Assembly: GCF_045063725.1 (NCBI RefSeq)
Contig: NZ_CP173695.1
Direction: 5' to 3' (one strand)
Source: Sellimonas catena
GTDB taxonomy: Bacteria > Bacillota > Clostridia > Lachnospirales > Lachnospiraceae
Length of the DNA stretch: 64,000 nucleotides
The position numbers were made by a program, and so were the translations under genes. A model generated the notes under the pieces. That model did not search any database, had not been told where the DNA came from, and saw only the letters and a list, made by a program, of their open reading frames with translations. Position 1 is the stretch's first letter; the number at the start of each line of letters is the position of its first letter. Of the stretch, positions 43,681 to 54,383 are shown in pieces.

Positions 43681-43709
43681 TCCTCAGTCTCAAGCGATTT
43701 TTCTACCCA

Positions 43710-44180
43710 CTATTCTAAAAATTTTTTCAGTTTCTTCTCTGCTGTTGTCACAGACTTTGCTATGGCCTGGAAAGAACAGTTTTCTATCTCTGCGATCTGC
43801 TCATAGGTCAGTCCGACAAAATAGTAAAGGACTAGCCGACGTTTCTGAATTGCCGGCAGCATGGATATGGCAGTATAAAGTTCTTCCAGCGCAATCTTCC
43901 AGATTGCCTCATTCTCTGCGGATTCTCCCACCTGTCTGGAGCGCCTGTGTAAAGTGATATCATAGATCTCTGACTGTTCGATATGCCGGTCAGCGATATT
44001 GAGATGTCTCAGATCATCCAGCTCAAAACTGTCAAACACCTCATATAGTTCTCTGCTGATTTCCATGCAGTGTTCTTTCCTCTGTCCATCCGCAAACTCT
44101 ATGTAATATTTTCCTTCTAACTCAAATATACTATAAGGGTTATATTTGTCTTTCCTTCTTTTTGGGTGGTTGCCCTTCAT
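43710..44180 (-). CDS. Sigma-70 region-4-like protein of the inserted element
   Basis: A 156-residue protein starting at the ATG at 44,178-44,180 after GGAGG. The C-terminal half is a sigma region 4 (ISMLPAIQKRRLVLYYFVGLTYEQIAEIENCSFQAIAKSVTTAEKKLKKFL). The N-terminal half (YNPYSIFELEGKYYIEFADGQRKEHCMEIS) is typical of conjugative-element sigma-like proteins. It probably directs transcription of element genes with an HTH_16-type partner. Confidence 0.82.
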   Translation of the reverse strand: MKGNHPKRRKDKYNPYSIFELEGKYYIEFADGQRKEHCMEISRELYEVFDSFELDDLRHLNIADRHIEQSEIYDITLHRRSRQVGESAENEAIWKIALEELYTAISMLPAIQKRRLVLYYFVGLTYEQIAEIENCSFQAIAKSVTTAEKKLKKFLE

Positions 44181-44620
44181 TTTCTTTTCCTCCAATCTGT
44201 ATTTTTTGAAAGTTCAGATCGAAGCGGCGGCCCCCGCTCCCTGTAAGAAAGGAAAAGACTCTTTAAATCATTACAAAAAAGGCGTACCTGTTTTCTTTCA
44301 GATACACCCTCTTGCAGATTTATGTAATCATTTGTATAAAATGGTAAGATTAAGCAGAACTTTGTCGAATAAAAAAACGCCGCAACTCTTATAGGAATTA
44401 CGACGAACTGACAAGAAAATAATTTACTTTTTGATTGGTATGTATTCTGCCCTACTCTTATGCAGTTCTTCCCCTTTCCAAAAGAGGAAGTAATATGACA
44501 TATCTATACATTATTCTCCTCTTATTTTGTCAATAGGAGAAGTATAGGGTAGGAAAACGATGTTTTAACTACGATATACCTATATTTCTATTAAAAAAAT
44601 CGCAAATTATGACAACAAAA
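44181..44620. other. Gene-free stretch of the inserted element
   Basis: Contains only short ORFs with no ribosome site and no recognisable family. It includes the upstream region of the sigma-like gene and an AT-rich portion near 44,540-44,620. Confidence 0.55.
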
Positions 44621-44649
44621 AACAGCCTAACCGTCAAGATCAGACTGTT
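44621..44649 (-). terminator. Terminator of the winged-helix gene
   Basis: Read leftward, AACAGTC and GGCTGTT form a short stem (with one G-T pair) followed by TTTTTTG. Confidence 0.65.
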
Positions 44650-44656
44650 TCTTATT

Positions 44657-45111
44657 CTACTTAGCCTCGAAGCTATATCCCACTTCACGCACACACCGGA
44701 TTTCAAATTGCCGATCCGGGCAGGCTTTGTATAATTTTTCTCTTAATTTGCATACATGGGAGCCAATCGTGTTGTTTTCTATATCCTGCACATAATTCCC
44801 CCATATCTTTTGATAAATCTGTTCGTATGTAAGAACCCTCCCTTCATTGGCAGCAAGATAACACAATAGGTTAAATTCTTTTGTAGTTAAAAATACTTCC
44901 TGTTTCCCGCAATGTACCCTTCTTTGATCTGGAAGTATTTCAAGATCGGAAAAAGAGAGGGTCGGTGTGTAGTCCACCTTATATTTTTGGAAATCGGATA
45001 TTTACGAAACACTTCCATGATTTCATCAAAAGGATGTGTTTCATTATCCTTGAATTCTGCAATGATCAGTCTCCCCATAAATCTCCTTATTATACTTTCA
45101 TATTTAGTCAT
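44657..45111 (-). pseudogene. Winged-helix (OmpR-type) DNA-binding protein, frameshifted
   Basis: The C-terminal 100 residues are a complete OmpR-type winged helix (LEILPDQRRVHCGKQEVFLTTKEFNLLCYLAANEGRVLTYEQIYQKIWG; later VREVGYSFEAK). The upstream 37 codons (MTKYESIIRRFMGRLIIAEF ... RKYPISK) are in another frame. Adding one A to the AAAAA run near 44,988 joins them as PISK-KYKVDYTPTL. The N-terminal part is not a normal receiver domain, so this may be a single-domain regulator for the ABC exporter operon. Confidence 0.65.
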
Positions 45112-47688
45112 CAGTTCTTCTTAATTCGTCTGTAAGATTTCTATTTTTCAAATATGTTGCACTTGAAAACATAAAACATATTATAAACATAACCACTGAT
45201 ATTATAAAAAGTAACTTCCATGGATATATAAACTTAAAATACAATAATTTACTCTTTATTGCTTTCCCTAAAAGCCATATAACCGGACTGCCTGCTATTA
45301 GCGTCGCCAATATAAGAATTACCCAATATCCTATTCCCTCATAGAAAATCATTCTCCACAGTTGGCTTTTGGTCAACCCAAGGCTCTGCATTACAGCAAT
45401 CTCTTTTCTCCTGACCGATAGTACTGCAGACAGCATATTTCCATAATTCATGATTCCAATAACTAAAATAACCAGGGATAATCCGCCTAAAATAATGTTT
45501 GCCGTATCAATCCTGTTCTGTTCGGATTCCAGCAATGTATAATTTGCCTCCAGATAAAATGTGTCCATTATCCCAACTTTTTGATTTTCTTTTTGTATAA
45601 GCTGTACTAATTTTTGATTGATCACCGCATCATCTTCGCTCTCCTCAATATCGAAAGAGATGTCAAATGTCTTTTCCGGGAATCCCAGTTTTTCAAACGC
45701 TTTTTTCGTCATAATGAAATAGTTGATGTTATTTCCAAACGAAGTAGTCTGCAGTTCAGGAAAGTATTTCTCGGTCATATCCATGTATCCTGCACAAGCA
45801 AGACTGCCTTTTCCATAATTTGCTGCATTGCTCTCCTGAGCCCCATAAGCGTCAAGCGAGTAGAATGTTATAGGTTCGCCCAATGTCTTTTCCGCCCGCA
45901 ATTCCAACTCCTGCGACATTTCATTATGATGCAGTAAAATACATCCTTCCCCTGATGCAAACCGATTCATATCAACAGTCAAATTATTGTCAGCAACATA
46001 GCGTTCCAATTCAGTAACATATGACTTGTCCACGATCTGAAGTGTTGCAAACGCCAGTGTCTTCTCCGGATCATCCAACGACTGTCTGCGGGGCTGCAGG
46101 GCTTTATCAGCAAGGAAGTCAATAACTGCGTAACTGCCTTTAGCAGTTTTTATCGTAGTCTCATTTATTCCTTCCATCTTGTAAATCGTATCCAGCATTT
46201 CCGATGAAAGTACCGGCGTATCATCGTTTATTTGATCAGGCACCATTTCAGGAACCGGAATATCCCGGTTAGTATCCCAATCCTGAAATCAGGATTTTGT
46301 TCGATCTGATTCGTAATATCTGTTCCTATCATAATAACTTCTGCACCTAAAGCAGTAATACATCCGATTAACAGTGATCCCACACTAATAAGCAATCTCT
46401 TTTTGGATCTTGTAATATTCCGCCAGGCCATTTCTAATATCAGAAATCTGGTTGCTAAATTTTGTTTCTTTTTTGTTCTATTCCCTGTTTCGATATAACG
46501 GATGGAATCAATTGCATTCCATTTTATAACCTGTCGAAGTGCAAGTCCTGTTGCAAAAAATGACGTTACAAACATTAGGATTCCGGCTCCTGCCATAAAT
46601 ACTGGATAGAAACCTGTAACATCGCTCTCACCCAGACCCTGCATGAACAATTTCTGTAAAACGGTCGGAAGAAATAGTTTTATGATAACAATACCCGCCA
46701 CAGCTCCTATACCGATCCCTTTGAGGATATTCCATATGTTTTGATAATATACGATTCTTTTTAACTGCTGCTCTGTCGTGCCAAGTACTTTCAGCATTCC
46801 ATACTGACGGATTTCTTTCCCCATTGTAATAGACACTACATTAAAGATCAGCATGAAAGCACAGAGGATTACCACGATTCCGCATCCAACTGCAATAGAG
46901 ACACTCCCGAATACACCTTCCACACTTTGTTTTACCATTGGATTTTCAGCGAATACCTGCTGTGCGGCATATTCCATTGTCAGATCTGAATACAGTTTTA
47001 TTTCAATGCCTCTTTCATCCTGTAAGGAACCTGTTACTGCCATGATCTTATCTGCTGGAAAGGCGGAAATTTCCTGTTGATCCAGAAAGGCTTTTGAAAC
47101 ATATGCTTCTGGCTCCGTTACCGAGAAATCAACATAATCTGTGTAATATCCGCTTAATGAAAATAAATCTGTTTCTTCTGCTCCTTCAGACAGTATTGTT
47201 CTAAGCTCAATCTCCATTCCAATTACCGGATGATCGATCTCCATTTGCTGCAGGCTGGAAGCCGATAACATGATCTCATCGGCTTTTTGAGGATAACTTC
47301 CAATTATATCTGTATATGCCGGCATCATCATTTTTTCATATGCGCTATCATCGAGATAAATAAGTTGGCCTTCCCAATAATCTTGGAATGTGGCTGATCC
47401 TACAGTCTTTTGAATCCCGGTATCTATAATATATGGGAGACTTTTCATTTGCTCATATTGTGCCTCACTCCCATTTTCCAATGATACCGTAGCAACTGTT
47501 CCCATTCCCCGTATATCAATCAGATAATCAGAACGAATTTTACCATGTGCAATGGAAAAAGCAGAATAGAGTAGAAGCACTGACATAGCAATCGCAATAA
47601 TTAAAACTTTGTTCTGCCTTTTATTATCTTTATAATAAGCCTGTGCCAGTTCTTTAATAACCAACTGATTATTGTTACGTGTACTCAT
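45104..47688 (-). pseudogene. FtsX/MacB-type ABC permease, one frameshift
   Basis: Two overlapping ORFs (47,688-46,228 and 46,246-45,104) together make one permease of about 860 residues. The first half has an N-terminal membrane helix, an extracellular domain and three helices (GCGIVVILCAFMLIFNVVS), with the FtsX motif YGMLKVLGTTEQQLKRI. The second half repeats the layout (ILVIGIMNYGNMLSAVLSVRRKEIAVMQSLGLTKSQLWRM). The frame changes near 46,265; one extra C in ACCGGG gives ILTRDIPVPEMVPDQ. It is the membrane part of a BceAB/MacB-like exporter. Confidence 0.8.
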
Positions 47689-48368
47689 ATGCTTTCTCCC
47701 TCTTGGCAGATTTTTCCGTCTTCTATGTGTACGATACGGTCTGCCGTCTGTGCGACTTCTTCATCATGTGTGACAACTACTAATGTCTGGTAAAATTTCT
47801 GTGCAAGTATTTTCATTAATCCAATTACCTCCATGCCGGTACGGGAATCAAGATTTCCTGTAGGTTCATCAGCCAGTACGACAGCAGGACGGGTAATCAG
47901 CGCTCTGGCTATAGCCACCCGCTGTTGTTCGCCCCCGGACAGAGTATATGGGGTCTGCTCTCTTTTATTCTGCAACCCCAGTGACTTTAGGAGCATCTCA
48001 GCGAATTCCCGATCTATTTTACGTCCATCTAATTTCAGCGGCAGGACCATGTTGTCATAGACATTCAAAACAGGAAGTAATTTAAAATCCTGAAAAATAA
48101 ATCCGATATTGCGACGTCTGAATATTGTCTGCTCATTCTGTGACATCTGCGCCAGTGGTATTCCTCGCACAAATATTTCTCCTTCTGTGGGCGAATCCAT
48201 CGCCCCAAGTAAATTAAGTAATGTTGATTTTCCGCTGCCTGACGCCCCTACAATGGCAACAAACTCACCTTCTTTTACAGTGAAATCCACTCCATTCAAG
48301 GCATAAACATTATTTTCCCCCATACGGTATATCTTCCGTACGTTCTTCGTTATAATAATATTCATCAC
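47685..48368 (-). CDS. ABC exporter ATPase (BceA/MacB/LolD-like)
   Basis: A 227-residue ATPase: Walker A GASGSGKSTLLNLLG (about 40-48), signature TLSGGEQQRVAIARAL, Walker B AVVLADEPTGNLD and switch histidine VVTHDEEVAQTADR. The family works with FtsX-type permeases to expel or sense antimicrobial peptides such as bacitracin and lantibiotics. It overlaps the permease start by 4 bp and follows the two-component genes. Confidence 0.9.
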   Translation of the reverse strand: MMNIIITKNVRKIYRMGENNVYALNGVDFTVKEGEFVAIVGASGSGKSTLLNLLGAMDSPTEGEIFVRGIPLAQMSQNEQTIFRRRNIGFIFQDFKLLPVLNVYDNMVLPLKLDGRKIDREFAEMLLKSLGLQNKREQTPYTLSGGEQQRVAIARALITRPAVVLADEPTGNLDSRTGMEVIGLMKILAQKFYQTLVVVTHDEEVAQTADRIVHIEDGKICQEGESI

Positions 48369-48436
48369 GTAATTCCTCCTTTACGCACAGAATAACAGAT
48401 AAATCTCTCAAATTAGTAACAAAGCGGGAACCATTT

Positions 48437-49432
48437 TCAAGTTCCCGCTTTTGGCAATATAATCGACATAATTAAACCAGAGTCCTTTCGTTTTACTTTC
48501 ATAAATCCATCATGTTTCTGCACAATTTCTCTTGTTATAAACAGCCCCATGCCATAACCTTCTTCATTAGAAATATTCTTTCCCCGATAGTAAAGCTGAA
48601 ATATTTTATTTTCCTCTCCCTTTTCAATCCCTGTTCCGCTGTCTTCAATACGAATTTCCGAAAACATCTCATTGGAAATCAACGTCACTACAATATCGGT
48701 GGATACCGGGGAGTATTTTATGCTGTTGTCCAGCAAATTGTATATCGCTTCACAGAGCCAATTTCTATCATGTATTACTTTTTTATCCACATCTTCCCCT
48801 TGTACAATGATGTTGATGTTTTTCTCTTCTGCCTTTTTCCGCACCTGAAATACAGCCTGTGCTACCGTTTCTTTCAGATTGCTGTCACATTTGTGAATCT
48901 GGATGATCTGATTTTCCAATCGTGCCGCTACAATTAATTTTTCAATCAGAAAATGAAGCTTATTCTCTGATTTCTCCACAGCTTTAATATATGTCTCTTT
49001 TTCTGACTCTTCAATTCTGTTATCTTCAAGCAGTGTCAGATATGTTTCCATATTGGATAACGGCGTTCGTAATTGATGAGCAATTTCCGCCAATAATTTC
49101 TTAATGCCATCACGTTCACTCTCCACAAGTGCAGTGATCCCTCCATACATTTTCTGCACTCTCTGAATCTGCGAAAAGATCTTGGATGTAAGAGTATCAT
49201 TCTGAACAGAATAATAAGAAATATCTTTTTTCTGCAGCAAATCATCCAGATAACCCGATATTTCTCCCAACTCACTCTGATATTCTTTCTGCCGGTCAAT
49301 CCATAAAAAGTATAATCCCGCCAATAGTAATGCTAATAAAAATAATAGTATCCAATTCTTTTGACAGACCAAAATTATCGTAAAACATACAATTATAACT
49401 GCATTAATTCCCACTATGCTTCTTTTCATCAT
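48437..49432 (-). CDS. Sensor histidine kinase (BceS-like)
   Basis: About 331 residues from the ATG at 49,430-49,432. Two short membrane helices (VGINAVIIVCFTIILV; WILLFLLALLLAGLYFLW) with almost no extracellular loop mark an intramembrane-sensing kinase, which reads its cognate ABC transporter. The DHp box is LAEIAHQLRTPLSNMETYL with the phospho-histidine; the catalytic domain has NLLDNSIKYS, DSGTGIEKGE and GYGMGLFI. It lies 11 bp after the response regulator. Confidence 0.9.
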   Translation of the reverse strand: MMKRSIVGINAVIIVCFTIILVCQKNWILLFLLALLLAGLYFLWIDRQKEYQSELGEISGYLDDLLQKKDISYYSVQNDTLTSKIFSQIQRVQKMYGGITALVESERDGIKKLLAEIAHQLRTPLSNMETYLTLLEDNRIEESEKETYIKAVEKSENKLHFLIEKLIVAARLENQIIQIHKCDSNLKETVAQAVFQVRKKAEEKNINIIVQGEDVDKKVIHDRNWLCEAIYNLLDNSIKYSPVSTDIVVTLISNEMFSEIRIEDSGTGIEKGEENKIFQLYYRGKNISNEEGYGMGLFITREIVQKHDGFMKVKRKDSGLIMSIILPKAGT

Positions 49433-49442
49433 TACCTGCCTC

Positions 49443-50105
49443 TTATTCTCCGAATGTATATCCAACCCCAAAAACATTTTTAACGTAAACCGGACTGGAT
49501 GGAGCAGATTCTATTTTTTTTCTCAATCTATTGATAACTACCGTCAGAGCATGGTCATCTACAAAATTATTGTCAGCATCCCATATTTTCTCCAGCAACA
49601 TTTCTTTGGTTACAATATTTCCCCGACTTGCTGCTAAAATAGCCAAAACTTTCCATTCCTTTATCGTAAGTTTAATTTCCTTGTCACAGTTCCATACTTT
49701 TCGCTTATCAAAATCAATCCGCAAATCCTTATACTCCATGATATTACCTGATCTGTTGCGTTTTAAGATCACTTCAACCTTCTTTAATAAAACTTTCGGT
49801 GAAACAGGCTTGGTTACATATTCCTGGCATCCGGCTTCATATCCGTCCAATATATCTTCCTCGTCATCTTTCGCTGTCAGAAAGATTACAGGTATTGATT
49901 TATATTTCAAAAATTTCTTGCATAAATCAATTCCTGAGGTTCCTGGCAGTCCGATATCTGCAATTATGACATCCGGATTTTTATTCAAACACCTCTCTGC
50001 CTCTGTTGCGTTATACGCCTGCAGTACTGTATATCCTGCTTTACAGAAAAATATTTTTAGTGCTTCATTCATCTGAGCATCGTCTTCGACTAGCAAAATT
50101 CTCAT
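49443..50105 (-). CDS. OmpR-family response regulator
   Basis: A 220-residue regulator. The receiver domain has DD (LVEDDAQ), the phospho-acceptor aspartate in VIIADIGLPG, T in IFLTAKDD and K in EYVTKPVS. The winged-helix domain spans about 125-218 (IKLTIKEWKVLAILAASRGNIVTKEMLLEKIW). It should activate the ABC exporter genes downstream in response to antimicrobial peptides. It is the first gene of the leftward TCS/ABC operon. Confidence 0.93.
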   Translation of the reverse strand: MRILLVEDDAQMNEALKIFFCKAGYTVLQAYNATEAERCLNKNPDVIIADIGLPGTSGIDLCKKFLKYKSIPVIFLTAKDDEEDILDGYEAGCQEYVTKPVSPKVLLKKVEVILKRNRSGNIMEYKDLRIDFDKRKVWNCDKEIKLTIKEWKVLAILAASRGNIVTKEMLLEKIWDADNNFVDDHALTVVINRLRKKIESAPSSPVYVKNVFGVGYTFGE

Positions 50106-50290
50106 TCTCAGTCTCCTTTAAAGCATATTTTCATTTTTAATATTTAAAATTTAACGTCACCCACAATGTTCTCAAAAGCAACATAATAATAAAAGTTTAC
50201 ATACATGAAAAGCATTAGCATTTTCATCATACTCTACCAAAATCACTTTTTCAACTCTACTTTCAAATCTATCTAATTATATAATTTTCA

Positions 50291-50324
50291 GGCAAAAGCA
50301 CAGCATTTAATTCAGCTATGCCTT
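50291..50324 (-). terminator. Possible terminator after the interrupted lysozyme gene
   Basis: Read leftward, AGGCATAGC pairs imperfectly with GCTTTTGCCT, 13 bp after the stop codon. Weak tail. Confidence 0.4.
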
Positions 50325-50336
50325 TACCTGATCTTA

Positions 50337-50886
50337 TTAATATGCCGGAACTCCATATCCCACGATCTGTCCATAACCAATCGGGTAACTCCGTCTGGCC
50401 ACTTTATCTCCGCTGTTTCCTTCCACTGTATAGATGTTTCCATCTACCACGCTTTCTACAATTCCCACATGGTCAATACTGCCGTCATTTTCCCAATCAA
50501 AGAAAACAAGATCCCCAGTAGCAGGAACATAACTTCCATCCATGAACTGCCCCTGGCTCTCAAACCATTCCATACCCGCAGAACATAAGGAGAACTTTGG
50601 TATCACTCCTGCCTCAATATACCCGCACTGATCAGCACACCAACTTACAAAGCAGGCGCACCATTCCTCCCGTTGTGCAAATCCGTACCAGCTCCAGTAG
50701 GTGTCTCCTCCGTTGCCTTCCTGCGTCAACGCCACCTGCACAATCGCCTGACTTCCGGTTCCCGTAGGAATACGCCCAAACACATAGTATCGCAGCACAT
50801 GGGATACATACTCCTTATCCCCGTAACTGCTCCAACCGTTCCGCTCCGCCATCATTTCAGAGAATTCCACTGCATTGGCATAGGTA
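50337..50886 (-). pseudogene. Lysozyme/CHAP protein, C-terminal part (cut by IS110 copy B)
   Basis: Carries a CHAP-type amidase domain: TGSQAIVQVALTQEGNGGD, the catalytic cysteine in EEWCACFVSWCADQCGY and the histidine in DGSIDHVGIVESV. It is the continuation of the gene at 52,534-53,775; removing the IS restores WAKENYTYANAVEFSEMM in frame. A GTG/ATG start with a ribosome site is not seen here. Confidence 0.85.
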
Positions 50887-50888
50887 TA

Positions 50889-52531
50889 TCCTGGTATATT
50901 GTAATTGACTCATCTAACGGTCACTTACAAATATACCTTCTCCTTTCTATCAACCTTTTCATCCGTGGCTGATTACGGTATTCTATATTTGTATGATGTA
51001 AATATGTGATGTGGATTTGTATTTTTTATCCTGTGGCTTTGACTACTTTATGGAGGTTCTTACCACACCTTATTTCTAAATAATGATTAGTTAGATGAGT
51101 CTTGAATTCCTATCTTGTACCAGGTTTTACGAAGTAAGTGCTGTGGATAACACATTACATATTTTTTACGAAAGGAATGTATTATCATGATTTTAGTCGG
51201 AATTGACATTGGCAAACACCAACACATCTTCTCCATCATTGACAAACAAACCGGTGAAATACTTTCAAATCCTTCTGTTTTTCATAACAATCAAGAAGGT
51301 TTCTTGTCACTCATCGGAAAACTAAGCAGCTATGACAAATCACAGCTTCTTATTGGCATGGAAGATACCGGGCATTATCACTTTGCCTTACTCAAATATC
51401 TTCTTGACAGACACTATACGGTTGCTCTGATCAACCCAACCACTACTGACCTTACCAGAAAACTTCAGGGCGGCATTACCAAAAACGATCCCCTGGATTC
51501 TCTTACCATTTGTGATGTCATCGGCTCGAATCAGCGTAAAAAGCCTTATCGCATTACAAAAGTAAACCGTTTCGACCTTTATGAACAAAAGCAGCTGACA
51601 CGCCATCACCACAACCTGAAAGAGGAATTAAACATCTACAAAAACCGGCTTCAGAAATGCATTGATATCGTATTCCCCGAATTGAATTCCTTATTCCGTT
51701 CAAAGTATGGCATTGTTTACATGAATGTTTTAAAAACATTTGCTTCTGCTGAAAAGATTGCAAACTCCGATATCCGGATCATCCGGAAATGTTTTGAATA
51801 TGAGGGACGCGGAAAACGAATCCAACTGTCTGCCGAACAGCTGAAAACAACAGCCAAGGCTTCTGTCGGCATCTCTTCTGTTGCTGAAGAAATTCAGATC
51901 AGACATCTTGTCTGTCAGATTGAAATGATAGAAGAACAACTTTCTGAAATAGACAAAAAGATAGAAGAGTTCTCCCTGCAAAACAACTCTCCTATCCTCT
52001 CCATACCAGGAATTTCACACTTCTCTGCTACTTCTATTTTAGCGGAATTGGGAGATATTTGCAACTATACGAAAGCATCTCAAATCATTAAATTTGCCGG
52101 TGTCGCCCCATATCACTATGAATCCAGTCAGTTTCTCGCCCGGCATACCGCAATCACCAAGAAAGGTTCCCGGTATCTGAGAAAAACACTGTATCAGATT
52201 ATCTTGCCGGTTATCAATCACAACAGGGTCTTCACTGCTTATTACAACAAAAAGCTAGCCGAAGGCAAAGGTCACAGATGTGCTCAGGGGCACTGTATCA
52301 GAAAACTTTTAAGAATCATCTATCATCTTTTAAGTACCGGACAGACCTTTGATCCTGCGTTACTGATATAGCTATCCTTACAACCCAGCTTATTACAATG
52401 AGCCTTCTTTGGAAGGTCTGTTTGTTGTGCCACAAAATCCATAATGATTCACATATTTTCAAAGTACATACTTTTACTAACTAAAATTCAATATTTAAAA
52501 AAACTACTTGATTTTTATATAGTTAGCTCCA
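50889..52531 (+). mobile_element. IS110-family element, copy B
   Basis: Identical in length and sequence to copy A. The target reads TAGGTA-TA-ATTCTC with TA as the exchanged dinucleotide. The insertion breaks a conjugation lysozyme gene. The framed 12-bp complements of the bridge RNA candidate lie at 50,907-50,918 and 51,090-51,101. Confidence 0.92.
51187..52371 (+). CDS. IS110-family DEDD transposase
   Basis: A 394-residue protein identical to the copy at 35,656-36,840, with the same DEDD (GIDIGKHQH; MEDTGHYH; KNDPLDS) and Tnp_20 regions. Identity of both copies, including non-coding ends, indicates recent movement. Confidence 0.95.
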   Translation: MILVGIDIGKHQHIFSIIDKQTGEILSNPSVFHNNQEGFLSLIGKLSSYDKSQLLIGMEDTGHYHFALLKYLLDRHYTVALINPTTTDLTRKLQGGITKNDPLDSLTICDVIGSNQRKKPYRITKVNRFDLYEQKQLTRHHHNLKEELNIYKNRLQKCIDIVFPELNSLFRSKYGIVYMNVLKTFASAEKIANSDIRIIRKCFEYEGRGKRIQLSAEQLKTTAKASVGISSVAEEIQIRHLVCQIEMIEEQLSEIDKKIEEFSLQNNSPILSIPGISHFSATSILAELGDICNYTKASQIIKFAGVAPYHYESSQFLARHTAITKKGSRYLRKTLYQIILPVINHNRVFTAYYNKKLAEGKGHRCAQGHCIRKLLRIIYHLLSTGQTFDPALLI

Positions 52532-52533
52532 TA

Positions 52534-53775
52534 ATTCTCTTTCGCCCAGGAAATATACCCGTTCCCATAATTGTATCCCTGCAGTGCCAGTTTTACATGA
52601 TTCATATCCACCGGGTTTTCCACGCCCGCCTCCCGCAGACAAGCCGCAAGGTTCTGGATACCTACATCAATGGAATACTCCGGATCTGTGATCCCGTTTG
52701 GCGTATTGGGATAACGGGTATTATACCCGCACTCGGACGCCTGCATGGGATCGGTTCCCTGTCCGCCGCTCTCCTGCATCATGACCGCTTTAATCAGTTC
52801 CACATATTCCTCAATCCCGTGCTGTCTGGCATACTGCCGGATCAATGGCTCATACGCCTCTACCTCTGCGCTGACAGGAGCAACGGTACTGGAGTTACTT
52901 CCTCCCACCATGCTGAACAGCGCTCCAAATAGAATGACAATTACAAGGATCAACACCACGATCCAGCCGCCCGCGAGGATAGCGGAGACAAGAGCCTTTG
53001 TAGCCGCAATAACAGCCTTTACTGCAGCAGCTACTGCCTTTGCAGTCACTTTTGCAGCCTTCGCCGCCGCAATCGCCGCCTGTCTTGCGGCAACAGCAGT
53101 CCGCTGCGTGGTCAACACCGCAGTCCTTGCTCCCTGTCCTGCAGTTCTGGCAGCCATTTCCGTAGTCCGGACTGCGCTGCGCCCGGTCCGTTCCGCTGTT
53201 TTGATTGTCCTCCCTGTGCCTTTCACTGCCGCTTTCCCGAAAGTTTTTATAGAAGCATGGGCTGTTTTGATTGTTTTCTCTCCCCGATCAAACGCCTTGA
53301 CTGTCTGCTTTGGAAGTTCCCGGATCTGCGTTCCTTTCTTTCCAGTCTCCCTTCCTCCGGCGGCCTGCCTTCTGGCGGTCCGACCGGCCTGCGCTCCTGT
53401 CCGGTTTTTCATCTGCTCTTTCGGCTGGTAAGTCTTTTCTGTACCGGACGAAAAAGAAGAGGCGGAAGGCTCTCCGTTCTTCTCCCGGAAAGCCTCTGCC
53501 TCATTTTTCGCTCTGCCCCTCTCCCGGACAGCATGGATTACTTTTTCCCCCTGTTTTCCTGCCTGCTGAACTGTTCCACGGGCGGCTCTCTCCCCTTTCT
53601 CCATAACCTGGTCTTCGGCATAACCTACCGGGGTTCCCTGTTCTCTTCCCTGTGTCTGCTCTGCGCTGTCTCTTGTCCGGATATAGGCCCCTTTCATATG
53701 CTCCGCCGCTGTCACGGTTTTATCCAATACTTTGATATCCTTCTGGACGTGGCGGGTTTTGATCGTTCTTCCCAT
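52534..53775 (-). pseudogene. Lysozyme/CHAP conjugation protein, N-terminal part
   Basis: About 413 native residues, then a few IS-encoded ones (NYIKIK). A long basic, alanine-rich stretch (about 140-265; AVKGTGRTIKTAERTGRSAVRTT) is followed by a membrane helix (AGGWIVVLILVIVILFGALFSMV) and a lysozyme-like domain (EYVELIKAVMMQESGGQGTDPMQASECGYN; ALQGYNYGNGYISW). This matches the bifunctional cell-wall hydrolases that open the wall for mating channels. IS110 copy B splits it from the CHAP domain. Confidence 0.85.
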
Positions 53776-53804
53776 CGCCTGCCCTCCTTTCGGATATGGG
53801 ATTT

Positions 53805-54383
53805 TCAGATCTTCTTAGCCACAACCACAAGCCTTCCATTGGTATTGGAATATTCGCAGGTGGACAGGGTAAGCAGCTTGTCTCCATATTCTGCGGTCAC
53901 TCCCGTATCATAAAGGGCAAGTTCCCTGCACTGCTCCACATAGTCCGTAAACTCTTTTTCCGTCTCTGCATGAGAAAAGAGATAGAACTTGAATCCGGTA
54001 TCGTCATAGACCGTGGTCTTGAATACTGCGATCACTTCATATTCAGCGGTTTCCGTCAGCGTATCAAAACGGACCGTTTTATGCCGCTCATAGAAATCCC
54101 GGTCCTCATAGTTCATCAGTCCGGCGAATATGGAACCGTTGTTCATGTGGTGTCCGTAGATGATCACATTGTCGCTGGGTTCCATCGGATCACAATGCTC
54201 TGCGATATAGGGAACACCATAAGCACTGGATTCCTTGTAAAAATTGTGTTTCAGATAATAATCCGGGTTGTCCGGCGTATACATGACCGGATAGTTGATC
54301 GGTGTGTCCTCAATCTGAATCCATCCGGCCATATCATTGTTCATGGAAAACAGTTCGGCATACCGCTCTAAGGGAGAAATCAC
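53805..54383 (-). CDS. Class B sortase, N-terminally short
   Basis: A 192-residue sortase. It has the class B features: DMAGWIQIEDTPINYPVMYTPDNPDYYLKHNF, the catalytic histidine in VIIYGHHMNNGSIFAGL, the cysteine in LTLSTCEYSN and the arginine in TNGRLVVVAKK. It would anchor proteins to the cell wall. The usual N-terminal membrane anchor is absent; the GTG start follows AGGAGCAGGAA and overlaps the stop of the upstream ORF. It lies 29 bp before the lysozyme gene. Confidence 0.85.
   Translation of the reverse strand: MISPLERYAELFSMNNDMAGWIQIEDTPINYPVMYTPDNPDYYLKHNFYKESSAYGVPYIAEHCDPMEPSDNVIIYGHHMNNGSIFAGLMNYEDRDFYERHKTVRFDTLTETAEYEVIAVFKTTVYDDTGFKFYLFSHAETEKEFTDYVEQCRELALYDTGVTAEYGDKLLTLSTCEYSNTNGRLVVVAKKI

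Noticed and set aside
45104..47688. Programmed frameshifting or two separate permease genes
   Set aside because: The permease layout is that of one FtsX protein, there is no slippery heptamer, and one added C repairs it; other genes in the window have the same kind of defect.
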